Origin: a virus
Strand: one strand, 5' to 3'
IMG/VR virus record: IMGVR_UViG_3300030109_000599
Coordinates: 1 to 41,956 of that record
DNA length: 41,956 bases
Shown here: piece by piece, positions 1 to 8,582 of the stretch
How the letters are laid out: each line of letters begins with the position of its first letter
Position numbering within the stretch: the first letter of the stretch is position 1
Notes under the pieces: model-generated
The model's input: the letters and a program-made list of their open reading frames with translations, nothing else
What the model was told of the DNA's origin: nothing
The model's database searches: none
Program-made: the position numbers and the translations under genes

Positions 1-101
1 GTCGGGTATGTAGGGTTTAATAAAATCATTAAAACTTTGTGCTTCTTTTGTAATGTTGCCGTCTTCATCAGTAACAGTAAATCTATTATATGAATCAAGA
101 T
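1..101. repeat. Terminal direct repeat (circular assembly overlap), left copy
   Basis: Bases 1-101 match 41856-41956 at every position except 99 (G here, A at 41954). A gene reads in frame through the join, so this is best read as assembly overlap of a circular or circularly permuted map. The physical DNA ends of a T7-like phage would be expected between the late genes and the early promoter, near 25.2-25.7 kb, not inside this virion gene. Confidence 0.93.
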
Positions 102-441
102 TTTGAATAATTTTATTAACAGTTTCTTGGGCTGCAAATTTACCTTGCTGTACTTCAATGGCAGATTGGGCGTATATTGAAGATAACTCTGGGTGTTTGT
201 TATCTAAGATTTCTTGTTGAATTTCTTTTTCATTTTTTCCAGAAGCAAATAACTCATTCATTTTAACAGTAGCTGTGTTTTTTACATCTTCCATGTAAGT
301 GTCGCCAATATTTTTAAATATAGGAGCTGTGTCTTTTAAAGCTACCACTAAATCACTTAGTTCATTTGTTCTAGGCGTTGATGGGCTACCATAAAATTTA
401 GAGCCCGGATATTTATTAGTAATTCTTGATTTATATGCCAT
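1..441 (-). CDS. Internal virion protein, gp15-like, N-terminal 147 codons (continues at 41855)
   Basis: This is the N-terminal part of a 676-residue protein split by the linear ends of the window. The ATG at 441-439 overlaps the stop of the upstream gene as TAATG. The reading frame stays open for exactly 147 codons to base 1 and continues in the same frame from 41855 down to 40266. I identify it by position only: it lies between the gp14-like gene and the very large gp16-like gene, where T7 carries gp15 (747 aa), the middle internal core protein ejected into the cell to help DNA entry. It is mostly hydrophilic and helical. The one mismatch between the end copies would change a Leu codon to Phe. 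Confidence 0.8.
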   Translation of the reverse strand, partial: MAYKSRITNKYPGSKFYGSPSTPRTNELSDLVVALKDTAPIFKNIGDTYMEDVKNTATVKMNELFASGKNEKEIQQEILDNKHPELSSIYAQSAIEVQQGKFAAQETVNKIIQNLDSYNRFTVTDEDGNITKEAQSFNDFIKPYIPD

Positions 442-1052
442 TAATAATTACCTTTTAATGTTCGTTGTGCTTCTATATCCCATTTAAATTTATCTTGATT
501 ATATGATTCAGCCGCTGTTGGATTAATAGCACCAGTGCCGAACCCTTTCATAAATCTACGGTCTGATGCTGGCACAGATAAATACGAACCAACAGAAGCT
601 CCAGCTTGTAATAGAGAAGCGGTAGGGTCTGGGTACACTACTGGTGTTAGTCTGTTATAACCACGTTGTAAAGTTGCATAAGAATTAAATTGTTGATTTA
701 TTAACGTATTCATATCAGACATAAAATCATTTTCTAAATCTAGCCATTCAAGTCCAGCGGTCCCCCCAATGTCTCTTACCAGTTGAATAGGATTACCGTA
801 TCCCAAATTAAGGGCTTTAGCTTTTAACGCTTTTTCTTCTAATGCTTGTTTAATAGTTTCTAAAGCGTATTCTCTGGCTGCTGTAGATTTTTCTGATTCT
901 AATTGAGAAAGTTCAGCATGATAAGCCATGTTTAAATTCTTAGATGTTTGTTTATTAGCGTCTTCATGTGCTCTAGCTTGTTTCTTTTTGCTGTTGTAAT
1001 CTAACACTGTTGATGCAATGTTAAGTACCATCATGGCTTCTGGTGGGCACAT
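441..1052 (-). CDS. Internal virion protein, gp14-like
   Basis: A 203-residue protein, close in length to T7 gp14 (196 aa), in the gp14 slot between gp13-like and gp15-like genes. In T7, gp14 is an internal core protein ejected to form a channel in the outer membrane. The N-terminus (MMVLNIASTVLDYNSKKK) has a short hydrophobic stretch. An Ala/Glu/Lys-rich helix follows at about residues 25-80, resembling the helical N-terminus of gp14. The start overlaps the upstream stop as TAATG at 1052. The assignment rests on synteny, size and this hydrophobic-then-helical pattern rather than a recognised catalytic motif. Confidence 0.72.
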   Translation of the reverse strand: MCPPEAMMVLNIASTVLDYNSKKKQARAHEDANKQTSKNLNMAYHAELSQLESEKSTAAREYALETIKQALEEKALKAKALNLGYGNPIQLVRDIGGTAGLEWLDLENDFMSDMNTLINQQFNSYATLQRGYNRLTPVVYPDPTASLLQAGASVGSYLSVPASDRRFMKGFGTGAINPTAAESYNQDKFKWDIEAQRTLKGNY

Positions 1053-1519
1053 TATTGTATCTCCTTTACTATTAACACAAACGGTCTTTTTGCATGACCG
1101 TAATTTTTTACTGTTTCCATTTGTTTAAAACCTAAATATTTTAACCATTTTAAAGTTTTTGTATTTCTAACGTCTACAAAATTAAATACAGCTTTATAAG
1201 GTGTACCTAATTCTTTTACCCATTTAGGGCATTGTTTTATAAATTCTTTTTTATAATTAAAAAGTTCATTACTTGATAATAACCACGCTACTCCATACCC
1301 TTTTTCAGGGGAAGGAACAGAACCAAACATTGCAATAACATGCTCTTCTTCTGTACCAATAACAGAAAAAGTTATTGCGTGTTTATATTTAAAAGGGGCC
1401 AACAATGCTTCTCCTATTGAAATATTGTCGGATGCTTTTACTTCTTCTCTGTCAGCTTCACGTACTTTAGGTGCTAGATGAGCGACGTCTGCTCTTATTG
1501 CTTGTCTAACGTATGCCAT
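1052..1519 (-). CDS. gp13-like GNAT-fold virion protein
   Basis: A 155-residue protein in the T7 gp13 position, right after tail tube B. T7 gp13 is an acetyltransferase-fold protein needed for virion morphogenesis and internal-core assembly. The GNAT-like C-terminal half is recognisable: residues 111-135 contain FNFVDVRNTKTLKWLKYLGF, the strand-helix element in which neighbouring residues pack on an acceptor. The N-terminus (MAYVRQAIRADVAHLAPKVREAD) is the usual first strand and helix of the fold. Whether it acetylates anything is unknown. The ATG overlaps the upstream stop as TAATG at 1519, so it is probably translationally coupled to the tail-tube gene. Confidence 0.75.
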   Translation of the reverse strand: MAYVRQAIRADVAHLAPKVREADREEVKASDNISIGEALLAPFKYKHAITFSVIGTEEEHVIAMFGSVPSPEKGYGVAWLLSSNELFNYKKEFIKQCPKWVKELGTPYKAVFNFVDVRNTKTLKWLKYLGFKQMETVKNYGHAKRPFVLIVKEIQ

Positions 1520-4005
1520 TATATTCTCTTAGAACGTCTGTGATAATAACCTTCTACTTCCGCACTTGGAATATACAAAGGTAGGTGTGAGCTACTTTTA
1601 ACATCTAAAGTAAACTGTGTGTTTCTACTTTGAACAGGCACAACAAGTGTACCTGAAGACGTCGCCGGGTTATCTACTGAACCTGAGAATCCAATTACAT
1701 ACCCATTCATTTCTTTAGTATAAGTGTCTCTATTTTCTGGGGTAACTTCTACAGTAAAAAATCCTGTGTTTTCGTAATCAAAAGATATTGTTCTTATTTG
1801 ATATCTTCCTGAAGTTATAGCCATAAGTCCTCTACCTGTATTTTCTCTTACGTACTGAGGTGACAGTGTATATTTAGATTCATACGGAACACCTATAATT
1901 AAGCTAGTGTAATTACCTTCTATTGTATAAGTTGAACCTGTTGTGTTTGTCGCTGTGTAATTAGCACCTGTAGCAGCGTTTATAGCCATCAATCCAGCTT
2001 TAGCTCCATACGGGCTAGTAAATGTAGTTTTACCTGTAGCGGCATCGTAAGTACCAGTAACTGTCTTTTTTAAATCTACATACACATTAAATGCAACAGG
2101 GGAATCCGCTAAGTTTTGTAAATCTATTTTAAATAATTTAGTAGTTTGTCCTTCAGCTGCAAATAAATATATATTACTTTTGTCAGACATTGCTCCTAAT
2201 ATTTTAACACCTTCAAAAACCCATTTAGACCATGAAGTTTGTACTTTTTCTCCTTTATCAAAAAAGTATTTATAAAGATATAAAGTATCAGCGTTAGTAG
2301 CTGTAACATTTGAACCAGTAGCATACGGTGCTGTTTGTGCATCGGCTGTATCAGAACATAAAAGAGCTAAAACATCTTCTGTAGTATTGCTTATAATTTC
2401 ATAAGCATTTGTTGGTAATAAAGTTTGCACAGCAACAGTAATGTCTAATCCATCATTGGTTAATGTATCATTGTCCGAATAATATTCCCGTATAGCGGTG
2501 TTGTCATTTCTGTTTTGTGCAAAGTAAGCATATTGACCTGAGCTTACAGGCGACACATTTGCATCGTGTGAAAACGTAGACACTTCATTAAGTACAGCCG
2601 TAGTAGGTGATATTGTTTCACCAGACGACGCTAATTTATATTGAGCTGTATCTGAAAATAACAATAAAGTTTCATTAAATGATATTGAGTTTTTTAAAGT
2701 ATTAACTCTGTTTCCTGATGCTGCTATATCTATAGGGTCAGTGTCTAACACCTGTACGACTGTGGTAGAAAACCAGTTAAAATAATCTGCATTTCCAGAT
2801 AGTATTAAATTTTCACCCGATAATATACCTAGTCTATTTTTATAAAAAGTTAAATTCTGTATAGCGGTACCAATAAAAGTTGGATTTGGGTTTGTATCAG
2901 TGTCCCCCGCATCTCTATTAACATAAGATTGTTTTCTAAATGAAAATGTACCGTCGTTATTGTTTATTAAAGCGTGTGGCATTTTAGTGTCATCTACACC
3001 TAGATTTGTTGCGGGTGCAATACATTCTGACCAAACACCGTTTCCAGTGTAGGATACCCAGTAATCTGAGGAAGTGTCGTCTGCTTTTCCAGTTACTTTT
3101 ATTTTAGTTCCTGTTTTTCCAAAATAAGGTAACTTAGTAAAATCTGCAATTTCATCACGGATAACATACATTTCATTATTTCCACCACCATCAAAAGTGG
3201 TTACAGTATATGCTGCATTACCATCTACAACAGCACAATATAAAGCTGAGTTGTATTGAGTAAAAGTAAACTCGGCTGTAACTGCTGAGTATGTAGCCAA
3301 TCCTTGTGATGACGTTAAAGTAGCTCCTGTGTCTGCCCTTTCTAATGCAAAGGCCATGCTTGAAGACGCATTCCAATATGGGCTTGAAGTTCCTTTAAGA
3401 AATATGTCTATTAATTTCCCAGTATCTCTAAAATCTGTATCATTGTCAGCGTCGCTACCGTCAGGCATTTGTAGTACAGCATTAATTCCATAAGCTAAAT
3501 CCGGATGTGTTAATTTAATTTGATACTCTCTACCAAAATTCGTGACTAAAAAGTTAATATAAAACTCTTCTACTTTAGCTGCTGATGAGCTGGCGTTAGC
3601 TGCCGGTACTATTGATTTGTTTGCAACAAAAGTAAAGTCGGCAATGTTTACCATTTTAAAATCTTCTTTAGGGTTTGTAGAAGTTAAATAACTAGCTCCG
3701 TCAGGAAATGTTACTGTTTTTTCAACACCGGCTAAATCAAATACTTTTACTCCGCCATTGTAAAACACACAAATATATTTATTGTTTTCATCTCGTTGTA
3801 TAGTCCACGTTTTAACTGTGTTAGGGTACACGTTAGTGCCATCTAAAGTAGCGATAAATTCTAAAGGCGGTCTTTTGCTTAACCCTTTTACTATATCGCT
3901 TTGTAAATTAATCTGTTCTGTGCCTTGATTAATACCGCGTTGAGTAGGGGTTTGCTGACTTATACCATTCAGAAAATTTGGGATTGACTGAGATACAACA
4001 GGCAT
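1519..4005 (-). CDS. Tail tubular protein B (gp12-like)
   Basis: An 828-residue protein (T7 gp12 is 794) that forms the nozzle of the short tail. It starts MPVVSQSIPNFLNGISQQTP, and the motif IPNFLNGISQQTPTQR is a hallmark of the gp12 family N-terminus. The rest is beta-rich, Thr/Ser/Asn-rich and without membrane segments, as expected for stacked beta-domains. It ends in the basic sequence HRRSKRI. It follows tail tube A directly, with a TAATG stop-start overlap at 4005, and is followed the same way by the gp13-like gene. Confidence 0.93.
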   Translation of the reverse strand: MPVVSQSIPNFLNGISQQTPTQRGINQGTEQINLQSDIVKGLSKRPPLEFIATLDGTNVYPNTVKTWTIQRDENNKYICVFYNGGVKVFDLAGVEKTVTFPDGASYLTSTNPKEDFKMVNIADFTFVANKSIVPAANASSSAAKVEEFYINFLVTNFGREYQIKLTHPDLAYGINAVLQMPDGSDADNDTDFRDTGKLIDIFLKGTSSPYWNASSSMAFALERADTGATLTSSQGLATYSAVTAEFTFTQYNSALYCAVVDGNAAYTVTTFDGGGNNEMYVIRDEIADFTKLPYFGKTGTKIKVTGKADDTSSDYWVSYTGNGVWSECIAPATNLGVDDTKMPHALINNNDGTFSFRKQSYVNRDAGDTDTNPNPTFIGTAIQNLTFYKNRLGILSGENLILSGNADYFNWFSTTVVQVLDTDPIDIAASGNRVNTLKNSISFNETLLLFSDTAQYKLASSGETISPTTAVLNEVSTFSHDANVSPVSSGQYAYFAQNRNDNTAIREYYSDNDTLTNDGLDITVAVQTLLPTNAYEIISNTTEDVLALLCSDTADAQTAPYATGSNVTATNADTLYLYKYFFDKGEKVQTSWSKWVFEGVKILGAMSDKSNIYLFAAEGQTTKLFKIDLQNLADSPVAFNVYVDLKKTVTGTYDAATGKTTFTSPYGAKAGLMAINAATGANYTATNTTGSTYTIEGNYTSLIIGVPYESKYTLSPQYVRENTGRGLMAITSGRYQIRTISFDYENTGFFTVEVTPENRDTYTKEMNGYVIGFSGSVDNPATSSGTLVVPVQSRNTQFTLDVKSSSHLPLYIPSAEVEGYYHRRSKRI

Positions 4006-4616
4006 TAGTAAGTCCTTCTACGTGGTCTATTTATTATAGAATAAGTATCAGAATCACCATCTAAGATATTGTTATCTTCACTGCGGCTATCTGATTGTTG
4101 AAAATTGTTATAAGCTTCTTGCTCATCTACTTGCATTAATTCTGCTAAACCTGAATCACCGATAAATCTAGATGCAAAACGTCTCGCTGCTTTTGCTGTA
4201 ATATAGCGTCTTGCATATTCTGGGATTTGTTCAAATTGTTGTATCAACACTACGTCTAAAGTAGGGGTAACAACGCTTGATGAGAATACATCGGTGTGAT
4301 TGTCTAGGTCATATAAATATCCATTACGGATAACTACGTTTCTGTCTCTGTATTGAGAGTTTGAATCTGCTTGAACACAGTTAGATGGTAAGGGTATTTT
4401 ATTATCTGTATCTTTTGTATAAGTCACATTATATTCTGTATTAAAATTCCAGCCCTGACTTTGAACAGATAAGCTTGTTTCATCAAGAATATTTTTAGCG
4501 ACTGATACATCCACATTAGTGGTCCCACTAATAGTATTAACAGGTGCTTCTCCAATAGCAGAAAGCATTATATTAACTGCTTGTAACTCAGTGGTAGGTG
4601 TAATTTGAGTCGTCAT
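4005..4616 (-). CDS. Tail tubular protein A (gp11-like)
   Basis: A 203-residue protein (T7 gp11 is 196) that forms the ring linking portal and nozzle. The N-terminal ELQAVNIMLSAIGEAPVNTI is the conserved helix-and-loop motif of the family (AVNxMLxAIGExPV). The segment YARRYITAKAARRFASRFIGD at about residues 135-155 matches the second conserved helix. It is the first gene after the capsid gene and the hairpin at 4634-4659, so its dose may depend on readthrough of that hairpin, as for T7 gene 11 downstream of T-phi. Confidence 0.95.
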   Translation of the reverse strand: MTTQITPTTELQAVNIMLSAIGEAPVNTISGTTNVDVSVAKNILDETSLSVQSQGWNFNTEYNVTYTKDTDNKIPLPSNCVQADSNSQYRDRNVVIRNGYLYDLDNHTDVFSSSVVTPTLDVVLIQQFEQIPEYARRYITAKAARRFASRFIGDSGLAELMQVDEQEAYNNFQQSDSRSEDNNILDGDSDTYSIINRPRRRTY

Positions 4617-4625
4617 AAATGTCCT

Positions 4626-4659
4626 CTAAAGAAGAGGGGCCAGCCAAAACCAGCCCCTC
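4626..4659 (-). terminator. Hairpin terminator after the capsid gene (T-phi-like)
   Basis: On the minus strand GAGGGGC at 4659-4653 pairs with GCCCCTC at 4640-4634. The stem continues through wobble pairs to give about 10 bp around a TTTTGG loop. A short pyrimidine stretch (TTCTTT) follows, which is a weak U-tract. It sits between the capsid stop and the tail tube A start, the position of the T7 T-phi terminator. The stem nearly matches the hairpin before the RNA polymerase gene at 21931-21954. Confidence 0.8.
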
Positions 4660-4680
4660 AAATTTAAGTATAAGAAACGA

Positions 4681-5661
4681 TTAAGCTTCTTTAATACCTA
4701 CAGCCGCTTCCGGACGAAGCACGCCGTGCCCCATCGCGTATTTAGCAACCATTAATGTTCCTTGACGTCTGATGTCATATTCTGACTCAACCGCTAGGTC
4801 CATAAGTTTTACTGTACCTACAGCACTTGCGTGACATACAAGTCCTTCATAGTTAGTCAAGTTCACAGACTGAGGTGTTGAACCACCTTGTGTCGCTGAA
4901 CCAGCATCTACGTCTGAAGTTCCTACATCGTCTTTTACAAAATGTGGCATTGGTCTTAATTCAATACCAGCAATTTTACGTACTGTACCTTCTGCAATAG
5001 AACCTTGACCGCTAAAGTCTACGTTAATTGCATTAGTTGCATTAGCTAGTTTGTAATACATTTCAGGGTCTAAGAAACAAACACGTCCTTCTGAAGGGAC
5101 ATAGTTGTTATCTAAAGATTTAGCTGCATCAAATAGTGCATCTATAAATCCATTAGCTGAAGTTGCATCTGTAGCGTTTGCAATGTCAGTGTTAGTTATT
5201 GTTGTTCCAGCTGCATATCCAGAGTCACCAACGTTAGCTGCTGCTTGGGAAGCTAGACCAATAGTTTGTAAAACGTGCTTATCTTTGACGAAAGCTAAAG
5301 CTCTCCCCAATTCTAATGAATAAGCACCTCTAACGTCGTAGTGGTTTTTCGCTTCTTCTATGTTGCTTAGGAACACGCTTGATACTAAGAGGTCATTAAT
5401 AGTAATGACTTTCTCATTGTGGTTCACATCAGTTCCAGTGATTTCAGCACCCGGTGTATGATAAGCTGCACTTATTCTACCCATTACTGGGAATGTTGCA
5501 CTCTTACCAGATGAGATGCTTCTAACTAGCTCTTGACCAGTTGTTACTGAAGCTCTTTCAAAAGAAGTTAAAACTTCTCCCGCAAAAACTTTCAGAAACA
5601 GAGCGTCTTCTGAGCCAGCCGCATTCACTCTACCGATGGAAGCCGGGCTTGCATTTGCCAT
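4681..5661 (-). CDS. Major capsid protein (gp10-like)
   Basis: A 326-residue HK97-fold capsid protein (T7 gp10A is 344). The N-terminus and the segment VFAGEVLTSFERASVTTGQ at about residues 25-45 followed by ATFPVMGRISAAYHTPG match the N-arm and early E-loop strands of T7-like capsid proteins. It comes after scaffold and portal, and a hairpin terminator follows it. A clean ribosome site (AGGAGACCGAGA then ATG) supports the start at 5661. No slippery site or downstream extension that would give a T7-style gp10B was seen: the stop at 4681 is followed by the terminator. Confidence 0.96.
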   Translation of the reverse strand: MANASPASIGRVNAAGSEDALFLKVFAGEVLTSFERASVTTGQELVRSISSGKSATFPVMGRISAAYHTPGAEITGTDVNHNEKVITINDLLVSSVFLSNIEEAKNHYDVRGAYSLELGRALAFVKDKHVLQTIGLASQAAANVGDSGYAAGTTITNTDIANATDATSANGFIDALFDAAKSLDNNYVPSEGRVCFLDPEMYYKLANATNAINVDFSGQGSIAEGTVRKIAGIELRPMPHFVKDDVGTSDVDAGSATQGGSTPQSVNLTNYEGLVCHASAVGTVKLMDLAVESEYDIRRQGTLMVAKYAMGHGVLRPEAAVGIKEA

Positions 5662-5757
5662 TCTCGGTCTCCTATGTTGTTTAGAGTTAATTGATAAAAG
5701 CTTTCACAATTCCAGCAAGATTGTCTCCCGCAAGAGGTCTAGTTTTACTGTGTTAGC

Positions 5758-5785
5758 GGCTGCCACCTATAAAGGTAGCACAGCC
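5758..5785 (-). promoter_or_regulatory. Hairpin in the capsid mRNA leader
   Basis: On the minus strand GGCT/AGCC and GCTACC/GGTGGC form a two-part stem with a TTTATA loop, about 95 nt upstream of the capsid start. No phage-promoter match was found in 5662-5830, so this is more likely an mRNA-processing or stability element than a promoter. The role is inferred. Confidence 0.45.
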
Positions 5786-5786
5786 A

Positions 5787-5834
5787 TTACATTATCGGCG
5801 GATACTTCTTTTTATTTTTTGATTTCTTTTTCAT
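5787..5834 (-). CDS. Possible 15-residue Lys-rich peptide coupled to scaffold stop
   Basis: An ATG at 5834 overlaps the scaffold TGA as ATGA and opens a 15-codon frame (MKKKSKNKKKYPPIM) ending in TAA. Seven of the 15 residues are Lys. There is no separate ribosome site, so translation would depend on coupling. It could equally be chance in an A-rich spacer, or an A-rich slip zone. Recorded as a candidate only. Confidence 0.2.
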   Translation of the reverse strand: MKKKSKNKKKYPPIM

Positions 5835-6559
5835 AAATTACTATTTGCTATTTTTTGTTTAACTTCAGCTTGGAATGCTGGGTCTTTTGAATACCTGTCA
5901 TCAGCCATGTCTTTAGTAACTTGGGCCCATGAAGTATAACCACCTTCACCAGTTCCACTTGCTGTTCCTTTAACTAAGCTAGGGTCTTTACCTTCAGACG
6001 TTTGGTAACGCGATTGTAAACCACTAACTGCTAATTTAACAGTTTCAATATCAGGATTATTAACAGCTGTATTATACGCTGCTATTTCAGATTCAGATAA
6101 ATTATCTTTAGCCCATGTAATCATCATTCCGTATTGTTCATCACCGCCTACAATACCACGTACTTCGCCGGCTGTTTTTTCAGCAATAGCTTGTTGGCCA
6201 GCAATAAACTGGTCTACTACTTCTTTAGATATACCAGCTTTTTCTAGTTTATTATAAGATTCTTCTCCTAGTTTACCCTCGTCAGAAAATTCTTTATTTA
6301 AAGATTCCATATCTAATCCAGCTGATTCTACAGCTTTTTCAGCTATTTCTAAATCATTTGATTCAGTTTTTGCTTCTTCTTTAGGGGCTTCTTCTTTAGG
6401 TTGTCCTAATTTAGATTCTAATTCAGCATAAGATTTAGCTAAATCTTCAACAGAGTTAAATTTTTCTGGAAGACCTTCTGGTCTATTTTGTTTTACTTCT
6501 GATTCAGCGGGTGCTTCAGCTGTTGTTTCTTCTGGTTTTACTTCTACTTGGTCTACCAT
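5831..6559 (-). CDS. Capsid assembly scaffolding protein (gp9-like)
   Basis: A 242-residue, very acidic protein rich in Glu, Ala and Lys (for example VKPEETTAEAPAESEVKQN at the start). It lies between the portal and capsid genes, exactly where T7 gp9 (307 aa) is. Residues 25-60 contain RPEGLPEKFNSVEDLAKSY, a segment widely seen in T7-like scaffolds (xPEGLPEKF...EDLAKSYAELE). Scaffolds of this type are helical, guide capsid assembly and leave the prohead. The C-terminus is basic (KDPAFQAEVKQKIANSNL), which fits a capsid-binding tail. Confidence 0.92.
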   Translation of the reverse strand: MVDQVEVKPEETTAEAPAESEVKQNRPEGLPEKFNSVEDLAKSYAELESKLGQPKEEAPKEEAKTESNDLEIAEKAVESAGLDMESLNKEFSDEGKLGEESYNKLEKAGISKEVVDQFIAGQQAIAEKTAGEVRGIVGGDEQYGMMITWAKDNLSESEIAAYNTAVNNPDIETVKLAVSGLQSRYQTSEGKDPSLVKGTASGTGEGGYTSWAQVTKDMADDRYSKDPAFQAEVKQKIANSNL

Positions 6560-6571
6560 TTATTTTCCTTC

Positions 6572-8128
6572 CTATTTAGTTATATTACTTGCGATAGGTC
6601 CAGCGGCTTTTTCCGCCATAGCCATCATCTGTTCTTGTTGTGCTGCTTCTTGTTGCTCTTCTGCTTCTTGTTGTAATTGCTCTTGGCTCTTAACTAATCC
6701 TTCTGTATCAATACCAATGCTAGTAGCAATACGTGTAATTAAATCACTAGGGTTTAACATCCCCGCAATTTGTGGATTAATCTGAGCAAGTTGAGTTATT
6801 TCAACAATAAACTCTCTTAATTTTTGTAAATCATTACCACGCCCTAACGCTTCAATTCCTGTAACAATTACTGGTGTAACTGATTTTTTAGGAAGAGATG
6901 GGATTTCTTTATTTTGTCCCATACGTTTCATTAAAACTTGTACTAATGGTAATTGAAATTCTTGTGATAGTAATGAATACACACCACCCATGCTAGTTTC
7001 TAATTGTTCCGCCATGTATCTTATTTCTTGTGCTGTTACTCTTTCAGCATCTCTTTGTATTGCTGTGTGTAATAAGAAAGCATAAGACATACGTTCTTCT
7101 AACCGCCCAATACTACGTTCTACAATTTGTAAATCATATTGTTTCTCGGATTGTAATACAGTTACGTCGTCTCTTTGGCCAGTTATAATGTCCCCGTTTC
7201 TAGTTAAAGCTAAATCTTTTTTGCGTGTTACAGCATTAGGCCTAACCATAAACACTAATTTACTAGCGGCTGCCGCTGATTCTACTAATGATTTTGACAG
7301 CCCTTCTAATGATTTTAAGTCACCTAAAAATTCTTCTACATACCCACGCCCATAATTTTCACCGTCTACACGGACCATGCGTAAAGCTTGGTATGGCATG
7401 TTATCAGCTGGGAAAGTACCTACTGAATGTGGTAATTTAATACCGTGTATTTCTTGACACACATAATATTTATCTTTGTTTAATCTATAAATATGTGTAT
7501 ATACATCGCAATCTTGGTCTGATTTATAATCTGGTGCTTTACCTATTAATTCTAAATCTTCTTCTGGTAAATTTGCGGGGCTAATTGATTCTTTAATAAT
7601 AACTTCTAGTAAGTTACCTTCTTCATCACGTCTACAAGTGTATTGGCCAATACCATAAACACGCATAGTCCCCTTTTTAGGTAGGTAAGTTAAAACATTA
7701 CCAGCTACTATTAAATGTTTTAATGCTTCAAATACAGAGACTCTTAGTGCTAATTGTTCAATCTTGTTCTGTACTGAACGCTCAATTTTAGCTAATGATT
7801 TTTCTACTTCAGATTTTAATTCAGGGTTTTGTTCTAGTTCTTCTTTAGAATCACCAGTTATGGTCAATCTAAAAAAGGGTGAATTAGGGGGAAGTAATAA
7901 TAAGAGTAATTTAGATGCTAAATTGTTTACACCTCTAGCACCTACTGATTGGAAGGGGGTATATAAATCCGTACTGGTGTTAAAACCAGAGCTTGGGATT
8001 AAAGAAGGGATAGTAAGTTCAGAGCATTCTTTGGCCCTATCTAAATAATGTTGTCTATTTTCTTTTAATTTTTCATAGCGGTCTTTTGCTGTCTTAGTAG
8101 TAAATTGAATGTCGTTATATTCTGCCAT
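6572..8128 (-). CDS. Portal / head-tail connector (gp8-like)
   Basis: A 518-residue protein (T7 gp8 is 536) that forms the dodecameric DNA channel at the capsid vertex. Family signatures include RYEKLKENRQHYLDRAKECSELTIPSL near residues 17-43, the segment GARGVNNLASKLLLLLLPPNSPFFRL near 63-88, and the late segment RDAERVTAQEIRYMAEQLE near 360. The C-terminus is Gln/Glu-rich (a run such as EQLQQEAEEQQEAAQQEQ), typical of the crown region. The ATG overlaps the preceding stop as TAATG at 8128. Confidence 0.95.
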   Translation of the reverse strand: MAEYNDIQFTTKTAKDRYEKLKENRQHYLDRAKECSELTIPSLIPSSGFNTSTDLYTPFQSVGARGVNNLASKLLLLLLPPNSPFFRLTITGDSKEELEQNPELKSEVEKSLAKIERSVQNKIEQLALRVSVFEALKHLIVAGNVLTYLPKKGTMRVYGIGQYTCRRDEEGNLLEVIIKESISPANLPEEDLELIGKAPDYKSDQDCDVYTHIYRLNKDKYYVCQEIHGIKLPHSVGTFPADNMPYQALRMVRVDGENYGRGYVEEFLGDLKSLEGLSKSLVESAAAASKLVFMVRPNAVTRKKDLALTRNGDIITGQRDDVTVLQSEKQYDLQIVERSIGRLEERMSYAFLLHTAIQRDAERVTAQEIRYMAEQLETSMGGVYSLLSQEFQLPLVQVLMKRMGQNKEIPSLPKKSVTPVIVTGIEALGRGNDLQKLREFIVEITQLAQINPQIAGMLNPSDLITRIATSIGIDTEGLVKSQEQLQQEAEEQQEAAQQEQMMAMAEKAAGPIASNITK

Positions 8129-8355
8129 TACGTAATATTAAGTCCTGAGCCGCTTGTTGGTATGTTTAATCCTGAAGTTGTTTGAAGACTTTTAGTTCCA
8201 CGTCTTCTAACTTTAGCTAATCTTTTTTCTTCAGATAATTTATCATCACCAGTTTTTAATCTTGGTGCAATTTCATCTCCTACTGGCGATGAGACTGGGG
8301 CCGGAACCGGCGGCGGTGTAGGCACAGGGGCCACTTTAGGGCTACCAAAGCACAT
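8128..8355 (-). CDS. Small virion protein, gp6.7/gp7.3-like, with SGLNI repeats
   Basis: A 75-residue protein beginning MCFGSPKVAPVPTPPPVPAP and ending with two copies of a short motif, SGLNIPT and SGLNIT. T7 gp6.7 begins MCFSPK and T7 gp7.3 ends in GGGINI. Both are small virion proteins of the head-tail region that are ejected early. This gene seems to carry both features: a Pro-rich start, a basic middle (KRLAKVRRRGTK) and the repeated C-terminal tag. It lies between the other SGLNI gene and the portal gene. Assignment rests on these end motifs and on position. Confidence 0.65.
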   Translation of the reverse strand: MCFGSPKVAPVPTPPPVPAPVSSPVGDEIAPRLKTGDDKLSEEKRLAKVRRRGTKSLQTTSGLNIPTSGSGLNIT

Positions 8356-8366
8356 ATATATTTCTC

Positions 8367-8582
8367 CTATGTTGGTATGTTAAGTCCAGAGTTTTGAGCT
8401 TCATACGCTTTAATTCTTGCTTTTCTCGAATCTCGTTGTGAAATCATTAGTTCAGTGCGTTCACGGTTTTGGTCTTTTACTTTATTTCTTCTGTCAGCAT
8501 TACGTATAGTTTGTCCTACAGGTGTAGAATCTTTATACATTCTTTTAGCGTTGTTACCACCGGCAAACATTAAACCGCACAT
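8367..8582 (-). CDS. Small basic virion-type protein with C-terminal SGLNIPT tag
   Basis: A 71-residue protein, highly basic (about a quarter Arg plus Lys; for example NADRRNKVKDQNRERTELM), starting MCGLMFAGGNNAK and ending in SGLNIPT. The same tag closes the next gene, so the two products probably dock on the same virion partner, perhaps the portal or tail ring. It is likely the counterpart of one of the T7 gp6.7/gp7.3 pair. Its start overlaps the upstream stop as TAATG at 8582. Confidence 0.6.
   Translation of the reverse strand: MCGLMFAGGNNAKRMYKDSTPVGQTIRNADRRNKVKDQNRERTELMISQRDSRKARIKAYEAQNSGLNIPT

Noticed and set aside
1-101. End repeats as true T7-like terminal repeats
   Set aside because: They fall inside a virion gene and have contig-overlap length; packaging ends would be expected between late genes and the early promoter.
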